64,000 nucleotides of DNA from Bacteroidia bacterium. Its GTDB lineage: Bacteria > Bacteroidota > Bacteroidia > Flavobacteriales > Flavobacteriaceae. Below the pieces are notes generated by a model that was not told the origin of the DNA, ran no database searches, and worked only from the letters and a program-made list of their open reading frames with translations. The position numbers and the translations under genes were made by a program. Positions 55,501 to 63,483 of this stretch are shown piece after piece (position 1 is the stretch's first letter; each line of letters begins with the position of its first letter). The stretch is from NCBI GenBank assembly GCA_030428705.1, contig JAUIDI010000003.1, positions 372,001-436,000 on the forward strand, in the 5' to 3' direction.

Positions 55501-56227
55501 AAAAATGCAGACCGCGCGTTTTTCCCCCTCACTTGTTTGGCGTGGCGAGTTCGGGTCGAAGGTACGAACGGGAATTTCTTATGAAAGTATGGAAGTCGAG
55601 GAAACCGAAAATCGCTTTATCAATACTTTTTATGTGGCGAATGGAGAAGAAAATGAGAAAGATTTCTTGGGAATCGAAGGTGAATATGAATATGCCAATA
55701 CCGACAATGCGGCTTTCCCGACATTGGGTATGGCAACTTCGTTGCTGGCCGGTTATAAGACATCGGTCGGGGGAGATTCCCAAAGTTTTGGATATGTAGT
55801 TCCCAGTCTCGCCATCGACCACAAACTGATTTCGAATGGCAGGCTTGTATTGGCCACCAAATGGAAGGCCCATTTTAATATAGGCGATGGGTACGAATTC
55901 TACCAAGGTGCGAGCATTGGGGGTATCGACGGTCTTCGTGGGTTTAGAAACCAACGCTTTAATGGCAAAAAAGCATACTATCAAAATACCGACATTCGAT
56001 ATAGTCTAAGAAAAATGAAAACCGGCTTGTTGCCTTTGGCAATAGGTTTTTATGGCGGTTTCGATTATGGACGGGTATGGATCAAAAATCAGGATTCCGA
56101 TCAATGGCATACTTCGTACGGCGGTGGCTTTTTCTTGAACGCTGCAGATATTATGTCGTTCAATCTTTCGGTCTTCAATAGTGATGACGGTCTAAGGTTT
56201 GCTTTCGGTTTGGGCTTCGGATTTTGA
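52526..56227 (+). CDS. Lipoprotein fusion: metallophosphoesterase, kinase-like middle, outer-membrane barrel (1,233 aa)
   Basis: The leader MKRYFIVGLMVFFLGGC has a lipobox at Cys17. The first 350 residues are a calcineurin-type phosphoesterase (LIGDAGHSPEG, FLGDNIYPAG, PGNHDWYANG, ALHHPMTSYG, SGHEHSLQ). The middle (about 430-780) has EYVMRALKK, then MIGDWDRHTDQWRW and YKPVPRDRDQAF, spacing that recalls secreted atypical kinases; this is inference. The last 300 residues are an Omp85/BamA-like barrel with GGIDGLRGFRNQRF and a terminal phenylalanine (FGLGFGF), the usual insertion signal. A lipidated N-terminus with a C-terminal barrel would put the enzyme domains at the outer membrane. Such fusions occur in Bacteroidota but their job is unknown. 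Confidence 0.85.
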   Translation: MKRYFIVGLMVFFLGGCATQKTKYADFGNHPKPTGDTLLHTFYLIGDAGHSPEGKLNPALELFKKRLTTADKNSTAIFLGDNIYPAGMPSKKNESYQEAKNNIDAQLKTLENFKGRSLFIPGNHDWYANGLKGLERQQDYIQEYLGSKDVFFPEDGCPIKKIDITDAITVIAIDTEWYLTDWDKHPDMNDHCEIKDREKFFEEFEGLVKKNAGKTTIIALHHPMTSYGPHGGQFSLKRHLFPANNGIPIPVLGSLINVLRKTAGASQEDLSNKKYNELRKRIMTLAQYSEKVIFASGHEHSLQYILEANTPQIISGSGANEGATRLLNGSWFSTGKMGYAVLDVFNDGSSNVTFYGVNGAEEESLFATQVLPPNEKNVGRFYPKNFPSEAKASVYTEQETDKSGFFKWLWGDRYREVYSTKVTAPTVDLDTLFGGLKVVRKGGGHQSKSLRMVNPDGKEYVMRALKKSAEVYLQAMAFKDQYVVGDFEGTFTEGLLEDFYTGSHPYAPFTIGKLSDAVELYHTNPKLYYVPKQDAIKDYDDEFGDELYMIEERTDSGHGDQKSFGNSNTLISTDDLLKKLRKDEDYEVDSETYVRARLFDMMIGDWDRHTDQWRWAEFKDKESGKVVYKPVPRDRDQAFSIMGDGFFMNLATRIIPSLTLMEGFHEEIRSVKGFNGSPKAYALDMILLSETDIKTWEAQTAFIQKNINEAVIDNAFEEFPQEVRDENIAVIKKTLLARKDNLLNTAREYYNILDKYPVVVGTDKDDHFTITGFPDGKTEVVGYRIKKGKKGEQFFKRTFDPKTTKEIWVYGLDDDDLFEVKGIRSANSKIRIIGGHNNDIYDISDCKGVYIYDQKVKKNTFKNVQGAKVRLSDDYETNTYQPIKLKTSSNQFVPTLGSNPDDGFRIGFSNIYTFNGFLQNPFTSQHTVNGAFYFATQGFDIAYKGEFAKVFGKANLELAAKFTSPNFSINFFGFGNESENIDDTLGLDYNRVKMQTARFSPSLVWRGEFGSKVRTGISYESMEVEETENRFINTFYVANGEENEKDFLGIEGEYEYANTDNAAFPTLGMATSLLAGYKTSVGGDSQSFGYVVPSLAIDHKLISNGRLVLATKWKAHFNIGDGYEFYQGASIGGIDGLRGFRNQRFNGKKAYYQNTDIRYSLRKMKTGLLPLAIGFYGGFDYGRVWIKNQDSDQWHTSYGGGFFLNAADIMSFNLSVFNSDDGLRFAFGLGFGF

Positions 56228-56255
56228 TAAATACTTTTCCTCCGATTCAATAGAT

Positions 56256-57128
56256 TTAAGGCTGTCCGGTCAAGGCAAAAGAATAGAGGTTTCTTCCTTG
56301 CATATGATTTTCTTCGTCCGATAGAAATAGGGTCGTATTGTCTTTAAAACACGCCGATTCAAGTTGGGAGTGTACTTCCAAATCGATCTCCCTCAATTTG
56401 ACCTGCGCAAAATCATCGTTGGCAAGATCAAAATTTGACAACAACCATAATTTGCCGTAACCCAGTAATACGATATGCTTGCCATCAGGGGATAAGTCGG
56501 CCGAGGTAATTTGACAGGTATCCCGATCAGTACAGGTCTTTATCTTTCCTAATAATTTGGCTTTGTAATCGCCCGGTCGATCGGGTACCTTGTAGATCCA
56601 TGCTTCGCCTGAAAACGGATTGGCCCGATTCTTAGTTATGATATATATATGTGAACCATGATGAAAGAATGCCTCGGCATCAAAAAACTTTTCATGACGG
56701 CCAGGAGGAAAATCCTTTTGTTCAGGGTAAGTAAACTTTATCCGCTGGGCACTTATTTTTTCTCCACTTTCCGAATTAGGGTTCGGTAATTTATATATGA
56801 CCAAATTTTTTCTGTCATTATCGTTATTACCGAAATCGCCGATATATAAATTGCCTTTACCATCTTTTGTCAAATCCTCCCAGTCATGATTCTTGGCATT
56901 TTTGACTTTAAGCTCTTTGGTTATGTTTCCCTTAAAATCGACTTTATAGATTATGTCCTTGTTGCCATTGTCTTCGACCAACCATAACGACTCGGATTCT
57001 GGATAATATGCGATTCCGGAATTCTCTTCCAGTTCATGGGGCAGCCGGGCAAGGAAATTAAGCTTGCCAAAATTACCGCAGCCCGATGCCAGGTAAAAGA
57101 GAAGGAAAAACCATGAAATTTTGAACAT
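56256..57128 (-). CDS. Beta-propeller-like lipoprotein of unknown role (290 aa)
   Basis: Lipobox leader MFKISWFFLLFYLASGC (Cys17). The body has repeated strand blocks typical of a propeller: GIAYYPESESLWLVEDNG, DWEDLTKDGKGNLYIGDFGNN, ISAQRIKFTYPEQKDF and ITSADLSPDGKHIVLLGYGKL. Asp-rich turns (EDNGNKD, GDFGNNDNDRKN) suggest calcium sites. It recalls SdiA-regulated or phytase-like propellers, but the family is not certain. Three bases separate it from the haloperoxidase-like gene upstream, so both belong to one operon and are both exported lipoproteins. Confidence 0.75.
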   Translation of the reverse strand: MFKISWFFLLFYLASGCGNFGKLNFLARLPHELEENSGIAYYPESESLWLVEDNGNKDIIYKVDFKGNITKELKVKNAKNHDWEDLTKDGKGNLYIGDFGNNDNDRKNLVIYKLPNPNSESGEKISAQRIKFTYPEQKDFPPGRHEKFFDAEAFFHHGSHIYIITKNRANPFSGEAWIYKVPDRPGDYKAKLLGKIKTCTDRDTCQITSADLSPDGKHIVLLGYGKLWLLSNFDLANDDFAQVKLREIDLEVHSQLESACFKDNTTLFLSDEENHMQGRNLYSFALTGQP

Positions 57129-57131
57129 TGG

Positions 57132-58487
57132 TCATTGGTTGGAAGCTACATGCGAATCTTTTGTCATTTTCAAGTTATCGATAACAAATTTACCAAGATC
57201 CCTACCTTGTTTAACGCCTACTTCAATGGCCATACGATAGTGTATGCCCCCGTACATTCTACTGATGGCCGCTTCATCGGCCGCTTCCCTAAAAGAATTG
57301 AAACTACGGACTGGTAGGCCATAAGCTACCTCGGTATCGTCGTCAAAAGAAAAATTATCGCCGAAAACATCGGTCAATGCCGATGAGGCGGCACCCGAAA
57401 CTACAGAGTGGCCGCTCGTATACTCTGGAAATGGCGGGGTTTGCAATACAGGTTGCCAATTCTCGTCGATATGTTGATTGATCAACGTTTCGGGCCGGAT
57501 CAGATTACTTCGGTATTTTTCGTCCCAACAGCTTATAAACGCATCGGCAATGGCAATCGATGTTTTGGTATAGGCATAAACGGTTTTGGCAAAGTCGCTA
57601 TTGGTCTTTCTACAGGCAATTTTTGCAATACCGATCCAATGTGCACCCGGGCTGATTTTTTTAGTGGCGAACATCAGATGCCCACGGGTCACCGAAACAT
57701 AGGGATTACAGTCCCAAAACTGCGCTATTTGTATTTCTTCGGAAGCGTCTCCTTCTTCCTCGATTTTTTTGCCAACGTCGTATACTTCTTTTAGTTCCTT
57801 ATAAAATGCCGATTCTTTTTCGAGAGAAAACGGATATGGCGGTGCGGGTTTGAACTGGTTCGCCGAGTCGATAACGAAGGGCCGTATTTTATTCCAATGG
57901 GGTTCAATGGCCTCGATATAGGCCGGGGGCGTAGGTTGCCACCTGGTCGGATCATCGGTATCGACCGTGAACTTGGGCATGGTTCGGGTCTGGGGGTAAT
58001 TGTCTTTGTTCATCCATACTCCGATGAAATCGGCGACTTCCAACCCGTAGTCTTTCGAATTATTAAATAGTTCAGGGTTTTTGCCTTGCCATATTCCGTA
58101 AAGACTATCCCTAAAAGTTTCCAAGCGTTTTTCGGAGAAAATCAATCTTTTGCTAAGTTCCATATGTGCGACCATTGCCGCGACATCATAATTAATGGCT
58201 TTAGTAGAATCCGGTTTCGGTATGGCACCCAATTGCCCTACTTGACCTTCCAAAGAAAGGTATTCTTCATTGTCAAGCGCCATGATTTCATAGGCGGCGA
58301 TATTCGGATAAGCAAAAATGCGACTGGCCACCGGAGGGGAGAAAATATCGTGGATCATGATTTCCACGACTTTGTCCACTGATTTGTGCAATTGTTCAGA
58401 GGTAACCTCTATAGGTTCTTTTTCTGCTTCTGTCGAACAAGAAGTTATTAGGGCAAAAATTGCCGTAACGATAAGAAACTTTTTCAT
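57132..58487 (-). CDS. Vanadium-haloperoxidase/PAP2-type lipoprotein (451 aa)
   Basis: Exported protein with lipobox at Cys17 (FALITSC). The phosphate/vanadate pocket is complete: Lys324-x6-Arg331-Pro in KYRSNLIRP, Ser358-Gly-His360 in YTSGHS, and Arg410-x5-His416 in SRMYGGIH. The extra helical domain of about 300 residues before the pocket is typical of bacterial vanadium-dependent haloperoxidase-like proteins rather than small PAP2 phosphatases. Halide oxidation and phosphatase activity share this pocket, so the reaction is not settled. A well-spaced promoter lies upstream, and the propeller lipoprotein follows by 3 bases. Confidence 0.87.
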   Translation of the reverse strand: MKKFLIVTAIFALITSCSTEAEKEPIEVTSEQLHKSVDKVVEIMIHDIFSPPVASRIFAYPNIAAYEIMALDNEEYLSLEGQVGQLGAIPKPDSTKAINYDVAAMVAHMELSKRLIFSEKRLETFRDSLYGIWQGKNPELFNNSKDYGLEVADFIGVWMNKDNYPQTRTMPKFTVDTDDPTRWQPTPPAYIEAIEPHWNKIRPFVIDSANQFKPAPPYPFSLEKESAFYKELKEVYDVGKKIEEEGDASEEIQIAQFWDCNPYVSVTRGHLMFATKKISPGAHWIGIAKIACRKTNSDFAKTVYAYTKTSIAIADAFISCWDEKYRSNLIRPETLINQHIDENWQPVLQTPPFPEYTSGHSVVSGAASSALTDVFGDNFSFDDDTEVAYGLPVRSFNSFREAADEAAISRMYGGIHYRMAIEVGVKQGRDLGKFVIDNLKMTKDSHVASNQ

Positions 58488-58544
58488 AGCCCTTCGATGT
58501 TTGTGTCCTTATTAATTAATAGTAGGACAGAATTTTAGTGCTTG

Positions 58545-58575
58545 CAAATTTACGGCTATTTTCTGCCTTTTTCAA
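58545..58575 (-). promoter_or_regulatory. Promoter of the haloperoxidase-like operon
   Basis: On the minus strand TTG (58575-58573) is followed after 20 bases by TAAATTTG (58552-58545), an exact fit to the Bacteroidota -33/-7 pattern. The ATG lies 57 bases further on, leaving a leader of about 50 bases. Confidence 0.6.
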
Positions 58576-58653
58576 GGGCTTCGCTTATATAATGATAGCG
58601 CCCCTTTTTTATTAACATAAATTACCGGTTTATCGGCACCTGTCATTTCTGTT

Positions 58654-58701
58654 TTTAAAGTAGCTTTTTTATGATGGATATGTTAGAAAAACTACTTTAA
58701 A
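58654..58701. promoter_or_regulatory. Inverted repeat upstream of the SGLT-type symporter
   Basis: TTTAAAGTAG (58654-58663) and CTACTTTAAA (58692-58701) are perfect ten-base arms 28 bases apart, flanked inside by T and A runs. The right arm ends 58 bases before the symporter ATG. It could be an operator pair for a sugar regulator. An RNA hairpin is also possible. Confidence 0.45.
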
Positions 58702-58759
58702 TATTCGTATTCGTAAATAATCCGATATATTTATTGCCAATAATCAAACCGATACAAAA

Positions 58760-60409
58760 ATGTTGGGAATCCTTTCTTTTGTGGGCTTTACCTTGATGGT
58801 TGCCATAATCTCTTATTTCGCCACAAGAAAAACCGATGAAAATTCCTCGGATGGCTATTTTTTGGGAGGAAGAAGCCTGACGGCCGGTGTTATAGCCGGA
58901 TCGTTGCTATTGACCAACCTTTCCACCGAACAAATAGTCGGACTTAACGGAAGTGCTTATAAAGATGGCCTTTCGGTAATGGCCTGGGAAACTTTGGCAG
59001 CCATTACCATGGTGGTTACCGCTATTTTTTTGCTGCCAAGGTACTTGAAGGGAGGCTTGACCACGGTACCCCAATTTTTAGCGGGGAGGTTCGATATTAC
59101 GACCAAAACCATTACCTCGGGTCTGTTTCTGACAGGATATGTGGTGGTTCTGCTGCCCGTAATCTTGTTTTCGGGCGCCAAGGCGATAAGCGGCATGTTC
59201 GACGTTCCGAACCTTTTGGGTGTTTCCGAAAGTTCGGCATTGGTCATTTGTGTTTGGGGAATCGGTATCATCGGGTCAATCTATGCCGTTTTTGGAGGAT
59301 TGAAGGCCGTAGCCGTTTCCGACTCCATCAATGCGATAGGCCTCCTGATCGGAGGTGTCATGATACCGGTATTTGGCTTAATGGCCATTGGCGACGGAAG
59401 CATTACAGGTGGTATGGACACTTTAATGGCAGCAAATCCAGAACGCTTCGACTCTACCGGAGAATATTGGCAAGAAGTGCCCTTTGCGACAATTTTTACG
59501 GGTATGATGCTCGTACAGCTTTTTTATTGGGGAACGAATCAACAGATTATACAGCGGGCCTTGGGGGCAAAGAACCTTGCCGAAGGACAAAAAGGGTTGC
59601 TATTGGCCTCGTTCATTAAAATTTTGGGGCCGCTTATTCTGGTACTTCCGGGCATGATCGCCTATCATTATTTCAGTGGTAGTATCGATTCCAATTCGGC
59701 CTATGGTGAACTGGTGAGAGAGGTGTTGCCAAAACCCTTGGTCGGCTTTTTTGCCGCTGTTCTTTTCGGAGCGATCCTAAGTTCGTTCAACAGCGTATTG
59801 AACAGCTCGGTCACCCTTTTTGGGCTTGATATATACAAGCAACATATAAACAAGGATGCCTCCGAAAGAACCGTTGTCAAATACGGGAAAATATTCGGGG
59901 TCTGTTTGGCCTTGGCCGCTATGTTCATTGCCCCGGTGATTGATAGCGCCGGAAGTATATTTGACTATTTACAGGAAGTGAATGGAATTTACAATATACC
60001 CATCTTGACCATAATCGTGGTAGGGTACTTGACGAAAAGAGTTCCGGCGATCGCGGCAAAAATTGCCATATTTCTAGGTTCAGGATTGTATATTTTGAGC
60101 CAATTCTTTATCGGTCCCAATAGAGTGGAAAAGGCATTGCAGGCAGCTAGGGAATCGGGAATTACCGATGAGACCGCCCTACGAATGGTAGAGGCCGAGG
60201 CTTATCCCCATTTTCTTCATGTAATGGCCATTCTCTTTTTGTTGAATGTCGGTATAATGCTGATTATCGGCAAGATTCGACCAAGGGAAACCCCTTATGT
60301 ACAAGAATATACCAAACAAGTCTCCATAGAGCCATATAAATACACCAAACAGGTCGGTATCGTAGTCTGTCTTATCGTAGTGGCAATTTATATCTACTTC
60401 GCTAAGTAG
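58760..60409 (+). CDS. Sodium/solute symporter, SGLT type, probably xylose or other sugar (549 aa)
   Basis: Inner-membrane sodium:sugar cotransporter of the SSS family, about 14 membrane segments, length close to Vibrio SGLT. The sugar-site region NLSTEQIVGLNGSAY keeps Asn53 and Gln58, and Glu77 follows at the same spacing as Asn64, Gln69 and Glu88 of vSGLT. GGLKAVAVSDSINAIGLL and IQRALGAKNLAEGQKG are further family blocks. The gene faces xylA-xylB across a terminator, so xylose is the likely substrate, by context only. The upstream inverted repeat at 58654 may control it. Confidence 0.9.
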   Translation: MLGILSFVGFTLMVAIISYFATRKTDENSSDGYFLGGRSLTAGVIAGSLLLTNLSTEQIVGLNGSAYKDGLSVMAWETLAAITMVVTAIFLLPRYLKGGLTTVPQFLAGRFDITTKTITSGLFLTGYVVVLLPVILFSGAKAISGMFDVPNLLGVSESSALVICVWGIGIIGSIYAVFGGLKAVAVSDSINAIGLLIGGVMIPVFGLMAIGDGSITGGMDTLMAANPERFDSTGEYWQEVPFATIFTGMMLVQLFYWGTNQQIIQRALGAKNLAEGQKGLLLASFIKILGPLILVLPGMIAYHYFSGSIDSNSAYGELVREVLPKPLVGFFAAVLFGAILSSFNSVLNSSVTLFGLDIYKQHINKDASERTVVKYGKIFGVCLALAAMFIAPVIDSAGSIFDYLQEVNGIYNIPILTIIVVGYLTKRVPAIAAKIAIFLGSGLYILSQFFIGPNRVEKALQAARESGITDETALRMVEAEAYPHFLHVMAILFLLNVGIMLIIGKIRPRETPYVQEYTKQVSIEPYKYTKQVGIVVCLIVVAIYIYFAK

Positions 60410-60482
60410 CGGTAGGGATTCGCAGTTATGGTCGTTCGTTATGAAAAGTATAATCGATTACACAATAGATTCTTAAATAAAG

Positions 60483-60515
60483 AAAAGGGCATCGATTGTT
60501 TCGATGCCCTTTTTT
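60483..60515. terminator. Bidirectional terminator between symporter and xylA
   Basis: AAAAGGGCATCGA (60483-60495) and TCGATGCCCTTTT (60501-60513) are perfect arms around a five-base loop, with A and T tracts on both sides. It serves the plus-strand symporter and the minus-strand xylA, which converge here. Confidence 0.92.
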
Positions 60516-60529
60516 AAACTTACGGTTAC

Positions 60530-61855
60530 TTAAATATATTGGTTGATTATATTCTCGAACAATTCTTGTTTACCACTTTGCAATTCAAGTTCTCCATTAT
60601 CTTTGGCGATTTCGTAGAGATCTTTGAAATCGAGTTTTCCATCTTCAAAATCCCTTCCTTTGCCGGCATCGAACGAACTATAGCGTTTTTTGCGAAGCTC
60701 GTTATATGGCGAAGAGGACATGATTTTATCGGCCGTAATCAAAGCTCTGGCAAATGTATCCGCACCGCCGATATGGGCATGGAAGACATCATCCATGTCA
60801 GTGGAATTCCTTCTGATTTTCGCATCGAAATTCACGCCACCGCCCTGCAACCCCCTACTTTGTAGGAAGACCAACATGGCCTCGGTCAATTCTGTGATAT
60901 TGTTCGGAAATTGGTCGGTATCCCATCCGTTTTGATAATCGCCGCGATTGGCATCGACGCTGCCCAACATACCGTGGGCCGCGGCCATTTCAAGTTCATG
61001 CTGGAATGTATGGCTGGCCAAAGTGGCGTGATTGACCTCGATGTTCAATTTAAAATCGTCCTGCAATCCGTATTGGTGTAAAAATCCGACTACGGTGGCA
61101 GCATCGAAATCATATTGGTGCTTCATAGGCTCCATAGGTTTGGGTTCTACAAAAAAGGTACCGGTAAAGCCTTGACCGCGAGCATAATCCCGGGCCATTC
61201 CCAAAAACCTTCCCATATGGTCCAATTCACGTTTCATATCGGTGTTCAACAATGACATATAACCTTCGCGTCCGCCCCAGAACACATAATTTTCGCCGCC
61301 AAGTGCAATGGTGGCGTCCAAGGCCAATTTGATTTGTCCACCGGCACGTGCCAATACGTTAAAATCAGGATTGGTCGAAGCTCCGTTCATATACCGGGGA
61401 TTTGAAAAACAATTTGCCGTGCCCCACAAAAGTTTAACCCCTGATTCTGCCTTTTTACCCTTGATATAATCGACGATCGCAGCCAATCTTTTTTCGGATT
61501 CCGCAAAAGTCGAAGCTTCTTGCACCAAATCGAAATCATGGAAACAGAAATAGTCAAAACCTATTTTAGTGATGAACTCAAAAGCGGCATCGGCTTTTTC
61601 CTTTGCTGCTTCTATGGCGTCCGAAGGTTGGTCCCAAGGAAAATTTTGGGTACCGGGTCCGAATGGATCTGCACCTTGTCCGCAGAAGGTATGCCAGTAG
61701 GCTATCGCGAACTTAAAATGCTCGCGCATAGTCTTGCCAGCCACAACTTGGTCGGGATTATAATATTTAAAAGCCAAAGGATTATCGGACTCCTTGCCTT
61801 CAAACTTTATTTCGCCGATTCCCTTGAAATATTCCTTGTTTCCTATCAATGCCAT
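60530..61855 (-). CDS. xylA: Xylose isomerase (441 aa)
   Basis: Converts D-xylose to D-xylulose (and glucose to fructose) in the cytosol. Catalytic His106 and Asp109 lie in FCFHDFD. The metal and substrate blocks [26 protein letters not shown] and [19 protein letters not shown] are all present. The length of 441 places it in the longer class II isomerases. It starts one base after the xylB stop, so the two are cotranslated in the order xylB-xylA. It ends at the bidirectional terminator. Confidence 0.97.
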   Translation of the reverse strand: MALIGNKEYFKGIGEIKFEGKESDNPLAFKYYNPDQVVAGKTMREHFKFAIAYWHTFCGQGADPFGPGTQNFPWDQPSDAIEAAKEKADAAFEFITKIGFDYFCFHDFDLVQEASTFAESEKRLAAIVDYIKGKKAESGVKLLWGTANCFSNPRYMNGASTNPDFNVLARAGGQIKLALDATIALGGENYVFWGGREGYMSLLNTDMKRELDHMGRFLGMARDYARGQGFTGTFFVEPKPMEPMKHQYDFDAATVVGFLHQYGLQDDFKLNIEVNHATLASHTFQHELEMAAAHGMLGSVDANRGDYQNGWDTDQFPNNITELTEAMLVFLQSRGLQGGGVNFDAKIRRNSTDMDDVFHAHIGGADTFARALITADKIMSSSPYNELRKKRYSSFDAGKGRDFEDGKLDFKDLYEIAKDNGELELQSGKQELFENIINQYI

Positions 61856-61856
61856 G

Positions 61857-63347
61857 TTAGTCGTTTTTTATTTTTAAAAGTTGTTCCAGTTCGTTTTTCC
61901 ATTTTTCATAGGCCGATTTATAGGCCCGTACATCTTTCGAAGGTGTGAAGCCCATTACATAATCATTGTCGATTATTTGCTTTCCGAATGTATCAAAATC
62001 ACCTTTGTGGAGTACACAGGCCCTTGCCGAGCCAATGGCCCCGGTTGTATTGTAAATTTCGATTTCCTGGCCGATCAGTGTAGCGATGGTATCCGAAAAA
62101 ATATGGGATCGGAAAAGATTATCGTTGCCTGCCCGTATGACTTGCGCGTCGATTCCATCGGTTTTCATGATTTCCATGCCGTAGACAAACGAGAAAGCGA
62201 TTCCTTCCAAAGCAGCCCGACATAGATGCGCCTTATCATGGTTGTTCAAATTGATATTGGCCATTCGGGTGCCGATGGTTTTGTTGTTCAATACACGTTC
62301 GGCACCATTGCCGAAAGGATGAATCGTAACCCCATCTGAACCTATCGGAACCGATGCGGCAAGTTCATTCATTTCTTCATACGAAGCGACCTTCAGATTG
62401 TTCATAAGCCATCTGTACATAATGCCCGCCCCGTTGATACAGGCCATTTTGCCGACACGGGTATTTTCGACGGTATAATTGACATGGGCGAAATTATTGA
62501 CCCGTGCACTTTCTTTGACCGAAAGGTTGTCGGTAATGGCGTACATGACCCCGGAAGTTCCTCCGGTCGCGGCAACTTCCCCGGGATTAAAGACATTCAA
62601 CGATAGCGCGTTGTTGGGCTGATCTCCGGCACGATACAAAATAGGGGTGCCCTCAGCAAGCCCCGATGCCGCTGCCCCTTCTTTAGAGACCTTTCCTTGA
62701 ACGGAAAAAGTATCTTTGATTTCAGGGACCAGTTCTTTGTCAATACCATAATAGTCCAAAAGCCAATCGGCGATGGCATTCTTTTTAAAATCCCAGAAAA
62801 TTCCTTCGGAAAGTCCAGAAATTGTAGAACAGATAGTATCGCTCAACTTATAGGCAACATAATCGCCCGGAAGTATAAATTTGTCGATTCGGTCGTATAA
62901 TTCGGGTTCGTTTTCCTTGACCCATTTCAATTTCGAGGCGGTAAAATTTGCGGGGGAATTCAATAGTTGCTCCGCACACTTTGCGTTCCCAAGATCGTCA
63001 AATGCTTTCTGACCAATTTCCACCGCACGGCTATCGCACCAAATAATGGAATTGCGCAATGGTTTTCCATCTTTGTCAACGACGACAAGACCATGCATTT
63101 GATACGAAATTCCGATACCTGTTATTTCTTTGGGGTCGATATCATTTTCTGAAATCAGTCTTTTAGTGGCAGTGCAGACATGTTTCCACCAGTCATCCGG
63201 ATGTTGTTCTGCCCAACCGTTATGAACGGCAATCATTTCCATCTCCACACTGGGTTCGCTAATTACGGAAATACTTTTACCGGTTGCCGTTTCCACCAAT
63301 GCCGCTTTTATTGAGGAACTGCCCAAATCATAACCGATGGAATACAT
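61857..63347 (-). CDS. xylB: Xylulokinase, FGGY family (496 aa)
   Basis: Phosphorylates D-xylulose to xylulose 5-phosphate, feeding the pentose phosphate pathway. The N-terminal [19 protein letters not shown] is the first phosphate-binding strand of the actin/hexokinase fold. [14 protein letters not shown] and IIWCDSRA lie near 75-110, the catalytic Asp is in [11 protein letters not shown] or RAGDQPNNA, and [12 protein letters not shown] with RAGNDN gives the second FGGY signature region. It is the first gene of the xylB-xylA operon. No exact TAnnTTTG box was found in the 136 bases upstream. Confidence 0.95.
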   Translation of the reverse strand: MYSIGYDLGSSSIKAALVETATGKSISVISEPSVEMEMIAVHNGWAEQHPDDWWKHVCTATKRLISENDIDPKEITGIGISYQMHGLVVVDKDGKPLRNSIIWCDSRAVEIGQKAFDDLGNAKCAEQLLNSPANFTASKLKWVKENEPELYDRIDKFILPGDYVAYKLSDTICSTISGLSEGIFWDFKKNAIADWLLDYYGIDKELVPEIKDTFSVQGKVSKEGAAASGLAEGTPILYRAGDQPNNALSLNVFNPGEVAATGGTSGVMYAITDNLSVKESARVNNFAHVNYTVENTRVGKMACINGAGIMYRWLMNNLKVASYEEMNELAASVPIGSDGVTIHPFGNGAERVLNNKTIGTRMANINLNNHDKAHLCRAALEGIAFSFVYGMEIMKTDGIDAQVIRAGNDNLFRSHIFSDTIATLIGQEIEIYNTTGAIGSARACVLHKGDFDTFGKQIIDNDYVMGFTPSKDVRAYKSAYEKWKNELEQLLKIKND

Positions 63348-63483
63348 AAATTTAGTTTGGAAAAATTAGAAAGGTCAAGATATTGTTTTTAGACCGATGA
63401 TACAAACACAAAACTTTCCAATTTCAACTATATTCGGTCATGAACCTTGGCCTTTTCCCCTAAGTCGGTAAAGTGAATACGGA

